Positions 33,968 through 36,024 of a stretch of DNA of 36,024 nucleotides are shown one piece after another. Every line of letters begins with the position of its first letter. Position 1 is the first letter of the stretch. The stretch is from an uncultured SAR116 cluster alpha proteobacterium (GTDB lineage: Bacteria > Pseudomonadota > Alphaproteobacteria > Puniceispirillales > Puniceispirillaceae). The stretch is taken from assembly GCA_902520885.1 (NCBI GenBank), contig CABYPW010000018.1, positions 1 through 36,024 on the forward strand. The letters run 5' to 3'. A program made the position numbers and the translations under genes. The notes beneath the pieces were generated by a model. The model did not search any database, had not been told where the DNA came from, and worked only from the letters and a program-made list of their open reading frames with translations.

Positions 33968-34447
33968 TCATCTAATATTCATAGGAACACCTGGAAGATT
34001 TTTCTCAGACCTTATAGAAACAGCTGTTTTTACGTGGCTTACATTGGGAGCAGGAGTGAGCTTACTAGTTAAAAATTTCTGAAAATCATCCCAATCAGTT
34101 GAAACAATCTTTAGCAGAAAGTCTATCTCTCCCATAAGCATGTGGCATTCTCTTACTTCTTCCCAACTTAATATCATATTTTCGAATTTTTTTAAATCTA
34201 CCTCTGCTTGACTAGTTAGCCCAACAAATGCAAACACAGTGACCGTATAACCTACAGCCTCTGAGTCTATTTCTGCGTTATATCCTCTAATAACCCCTGC
34301 ATCTTCTAGAGCTCTTACACGCCTGAGACATGGCGGTGCAGATATTCCTGCATTTTTAGCAAGCTCGACATTACTTAATCTTCCATTTTTTTGAAGATCA
34401 AATAGAATTTGTCTATCAACTTTATCCAGCTTGTGTTTTTTAGTCAT
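33968..34447 (-). CDS. Lrp/AsnC-family transcriptional regulator
   Basis: This family binds DNA as dimers or octamers and usually senses amino acids. An N-terminal HTH (about 5-50: LDKVDRQILFDLQKNGRLSNVELAKNAGISAPPCLRRVRALEDAGVI) is followed by a RAM effector domain (about 65-150; VREC-HMLMGEIDFLLKIV, with the G-D-x-hydrophobic pattern). The ATG at 34447 has AAGGA 9 bases upstream; a longer frame (from 34498) would add 17 atypical residues. The gene is divergent from the ELM1-family gene. The specific ligand cannot be inferred. Confidence 0.92.
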   Translation of the reverse strand: MTKKHKLDKVDRQILFDLQKNGRLSNVELAKNAGISAPPCLRRVRALEDAGVIRGYNAEIDSEAVGYTVTVFAFVGLTSQAEVDLKKFENMILSWEEVRECHMLMGEIDFLLKIVSTDWDDFQKFLTSKLTPAPNVSHVKTAVSIRSEKNLPGVPMNIR

Positions 34448-34557
34448 AAATCTAATCCTTATTTGATTTTCAAACCATAAATAGTTAAACCAAAACACGC
34501 AAGAATATTACAAAATTTAAAAAACAAATGTAAGCTAGAATAAAAAATAGTTAAAAA

Positions 34558-35550
34558 GTGTCCTATAATAGTAATTCAAAAACATGCTGGATAGTTTCGG
34601 ATGGAACTGTTGGAATGCTGAAACAATCTATAGCTGTAGCTAATTCATTAGATTTGTTATATGATATACTAGAGGCACATCCAACACCAATTCTTCGATT
34701 ATTTCCTAAACTTGCTAAGATACCAACTTGGCGACTTACAATCGGTCGCACCCCCAGCTGGATTAGAGGCCCCTACCCTGACTATATAATTAGCTGTGGA
34801 CGTAGAATGAGTGGATTATCAATTGGCCTAAGACGACTATCGAAGGGAAAAAGCAAGACTATTCATATACAAGACCCCTATATATCACCTAAAAATTTTG
34901 ACGTATTAGTTGTCCCTTCTCATGATAAGTTAGCGGCGTCAAAACATAAATACTCGAACCTTGTCATATCTACTGGCTCTTTAAGTTGGCTAGTTAAAGA
35001 TGAAATTATGGAAAGTAAATCCAAAATGATTGACCGGTTTAGCCCGATAGATAAACCACAAATTATTTTGTTGCTTGGCGGAAATAATAGGCGATACAGA
35101 GTAACAAAAAAAATTCTGACTAAACTAGCTATGGATGTTTATGAGTATGCAAACACTAAAAATGCACGGCTCATAATTATACCGTCTAGCCGAACACCAA
35201 AAAGTGCGAAAAATATTTTTGAACACCTTGACAAGGAGCAAAAACATATTTTTTGGGATGGAAAAAATAGCAATCCGTATCCGGAGGTTTTTTCTATCGC
35301 AAATGAAATTATCGTCACCTCGGACTCGGTGAATATGGTTACAGAAGCATGCTTGTTTGGATTACCAGTGTTTATCGCTCATTGGCAAGAAGAAAAGGGA
35401 AGAATAGCCAATTTTCATAAAATAATGAATTCTAGTGGTTACACGCAATATCTTCAGGAGGCGAATAAAAATCTAAAACCAAAAATCCTTAATCAAATGC
35501 CTAAAATAGCTATGCAAATTTCCATAATTCTCAGAAAAGCAGCTAAATAA
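34558..35550 (+). CDS. ELM1-family (mitochondrial fission ELM1-like) protein
   Basis: The 330-aa protein matches the ELM1 family, named for a plant factor that recruits dynamin to mitochondria; bacterial members have unknown function and a two-domain, glycosyltransferase-like (GT-B) fold. Characteristic features are CWIVSDGTVGMLKQSIAVA, the DYIISCGRRMSGLSIGLRR segment, KTIHIQDPYISPKNFDVLVVPSHD, LLLGGNNRRY, and the C-terminal IANEIIVTSDSVNMVTEACLFGLPVFI. The start is GTG at 34558. It lies divergent from the Lrp-type gene. Presence of this family is one of the alphaproteobacterial hints in the window. Confidence 0.88.
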   Translation: MSYNSNSKTCWIVSDGTVGMLKQSIAVANSLDLLYDILEAHPTPILRLFPKLAKIPTWRLTIGRTPSWIRGPYPDYIISCGRRMSGLSIGLRRLSKGKSKTIHIQDPYISPKNFDVLVVPSHDKLAASKHKYSNLVISTGSLSWLVKDEIMESKSKMIDRFSPIDKPQIILLLGGNNRRYRVTKKILTKLAMDVYEYANTKNARLIIIPSSRTPKSAKNIFEHLDKEQKHIFWDGKNSNPYPEVFSIANEIIVTSDSVNMVTEACLFGLPVFIAHWQEEKGRIANFHKIMNSSGYTQYLQEANKNLKPKILNQMPKIAMQISIILRKAAK

Positions 35551-35757
35551 AAAACATTGCACCTCTTTTTCAAAAATAAATTTTAAAATTAGTTCAACGC
35601 TATACTTCACAACCACTTTTAAAAAAAACTTTTAAGTGCTTGCCTTTTATTTATCAAAAAGGTACCAAAATTTTCAAAGACCGCAGAATTATAAAACGGT
35701 TTGGTTTAATGAACCTAATACAACATCTCTCAAAAAAGGTATTAAATTAACCTAACA
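35551..35757. other. Gene-free stretch between ELM1-family gene and exchanger gene
   Basis: This is 207 bases of AT-rich sequence. The only structure noticed is an imperfect hairpin (CACTT...AAGTG, 35619-35643) with A and T runs between its arms; it lacks a GC-rich stem, so I do not call a terminator. Nothing else is seen in it. Confidence 0.4.
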
Positions 35758-36024
35758 ATGATTATTCCCATATTAATGTTAGCTATCGGCTTGGGTATGC
35801 TGTTAACTGCTGCACATGTTATTATACCAGGCACTATATCGATTGCACATTACCTGCGAATTCCAGCTCATGTTGTCGCAGTCCTGTTAATTGCCGCAGG
35901 CACTTCTGCACCTGAATTAGTTGTTGCGGTGCAGGCTGCCTTGAATGGAACACCAGAGATCGTTTGGGGGAATATTATCGGTTCAAATATTACTAACATC
36001 TTGGTGGTTTTAAGCATAACTGGT
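35758..36024 (+). CDS. Na+/Ca2+ exchanger-type protein (YrbG-like), N-terminal part
   Basis: The frame opens at ATG 35758 and continues without a stop for 89 codons to the window edge. The translated part has the first alpha-repeat signature of the CaCA superfamily: AAGTSAPELVVAVQAALNG and GNIIGSNITNIL, with the acidic residue of SAPE and the Asn of GSNITN both present. Bacterial YrbG-type proteins of this family exchange Na+ or H+ for Ca2+ across the inner membrane. There are hydrophobic helices at about 3-20 and 38-46. The rest is outside the window. Confidence 0.88.
   Translation, partial: MIIPILMLAIGLGMLLTAAHVIIPGTISIAHYLRIPAHVVAVLLIAAGTSAPELVVAVQAALNGTPEIVWGNIIGSNITNILVVLSITG

Noticed and set aside
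35619-35643. Imperfect AT-rich hairpin (CACTT...AAGTG) after the ELM1-family gene
   Set aside because: The stem is weak with bulges and the T-run is broken; I would not call a terminator.
1-36024. CRISPR arrays, insertion sequences, prophage or toxin-antitoxin genes
   Set aside because: No regularly spaced repeats, transposase, integrase or paired small toxin-type genes were seen in any part of the window.

Overview
The window looks like the chromosome of an AT-rich, flagellated, free-living alphaproteobacterium. Three things point there: the housekeeping block tRNA(CAT)-rpoD-dnaG-yqeY | carA-carB-greA-Lrp-ELM1, an FlbD-like sigma-54 activator, and an ELM1-family gene, a family common in Alphaproteobacteria. 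This placement is inferred from gene families and gene order; no alignment or tree was possible. No insertion sequence, phage gene or CRISPR array was seen.

Layout. Positions 1-7300 hold the edge of a flagellar cluster: an orphan ORF, fliD (minus), a ClC-type anion transporter (plus), another orphan ORF (minus), then fliS and a FliT-like gene (plus). Two divergent sigma-54 activator genes follow at 6013-8513. Positions 7332-22154 are one long plus-strand run in the order flbD-like, fliE, fliF, fliG, fliH, fliI, fliJ-like, fliK, fliL, fliM, fliN, fliO, fliP, fliQ, fliR, flhB. It encodes the MS ring, C ring, export ATPase complex, hook-length control and export gate. Four genes of unknown function (22199-24290) continue the run: a two-helix membrane protein, a four-cysteine protein, a membrane-anchored helical protein and a PDZ-like membrane protein. 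A tRNA with anticodon CAT (24318-24394) marks the change to housekeeping genes. Positions 24409-35550 encode the primary sigma factor, primase, a GatB/YqeY protein, both carbamoyl-phosphate synthase subunits, GreA, an Lrp/AsnC regulator and an ELM1-family protein. A Na+/Ca2+ exchanger-type gene runs off the right edge.

Regulation. Four elements with exact GG-N10-GC spacing (sigma-54 type) lie in front of fliD, the flbD-like gene, fliK and fliO. A near-consensus sigma-70 promoter precedes the FleQ/FlrA-like activator. This suggests a cascade: housekeeping sigma drives the FleQ-like gene, and sigma-54 drives the structural genes. The two activators have complementary domain losses: the FleQ-like protein has AAA+ and a Fis-type HTH but no N-terminal domain, while the FlbD-like protein has an N-terminal domain and AAA+ but no HTH. 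A helically phased array of TGTCA half-sites resembling a FleQ box lies about 100 bp upstream of the fliO sigma-54 promoter.

Most notable: the complementary activator pair with its candidate enhancer, the unknown four-gene module after flhB, a ClC protein whose gating glutamate position is tyrosine, a tandem duplication inside FliD, and a tRNA lying inside a terminator-like stem at the boundary of the flagellar cluster.
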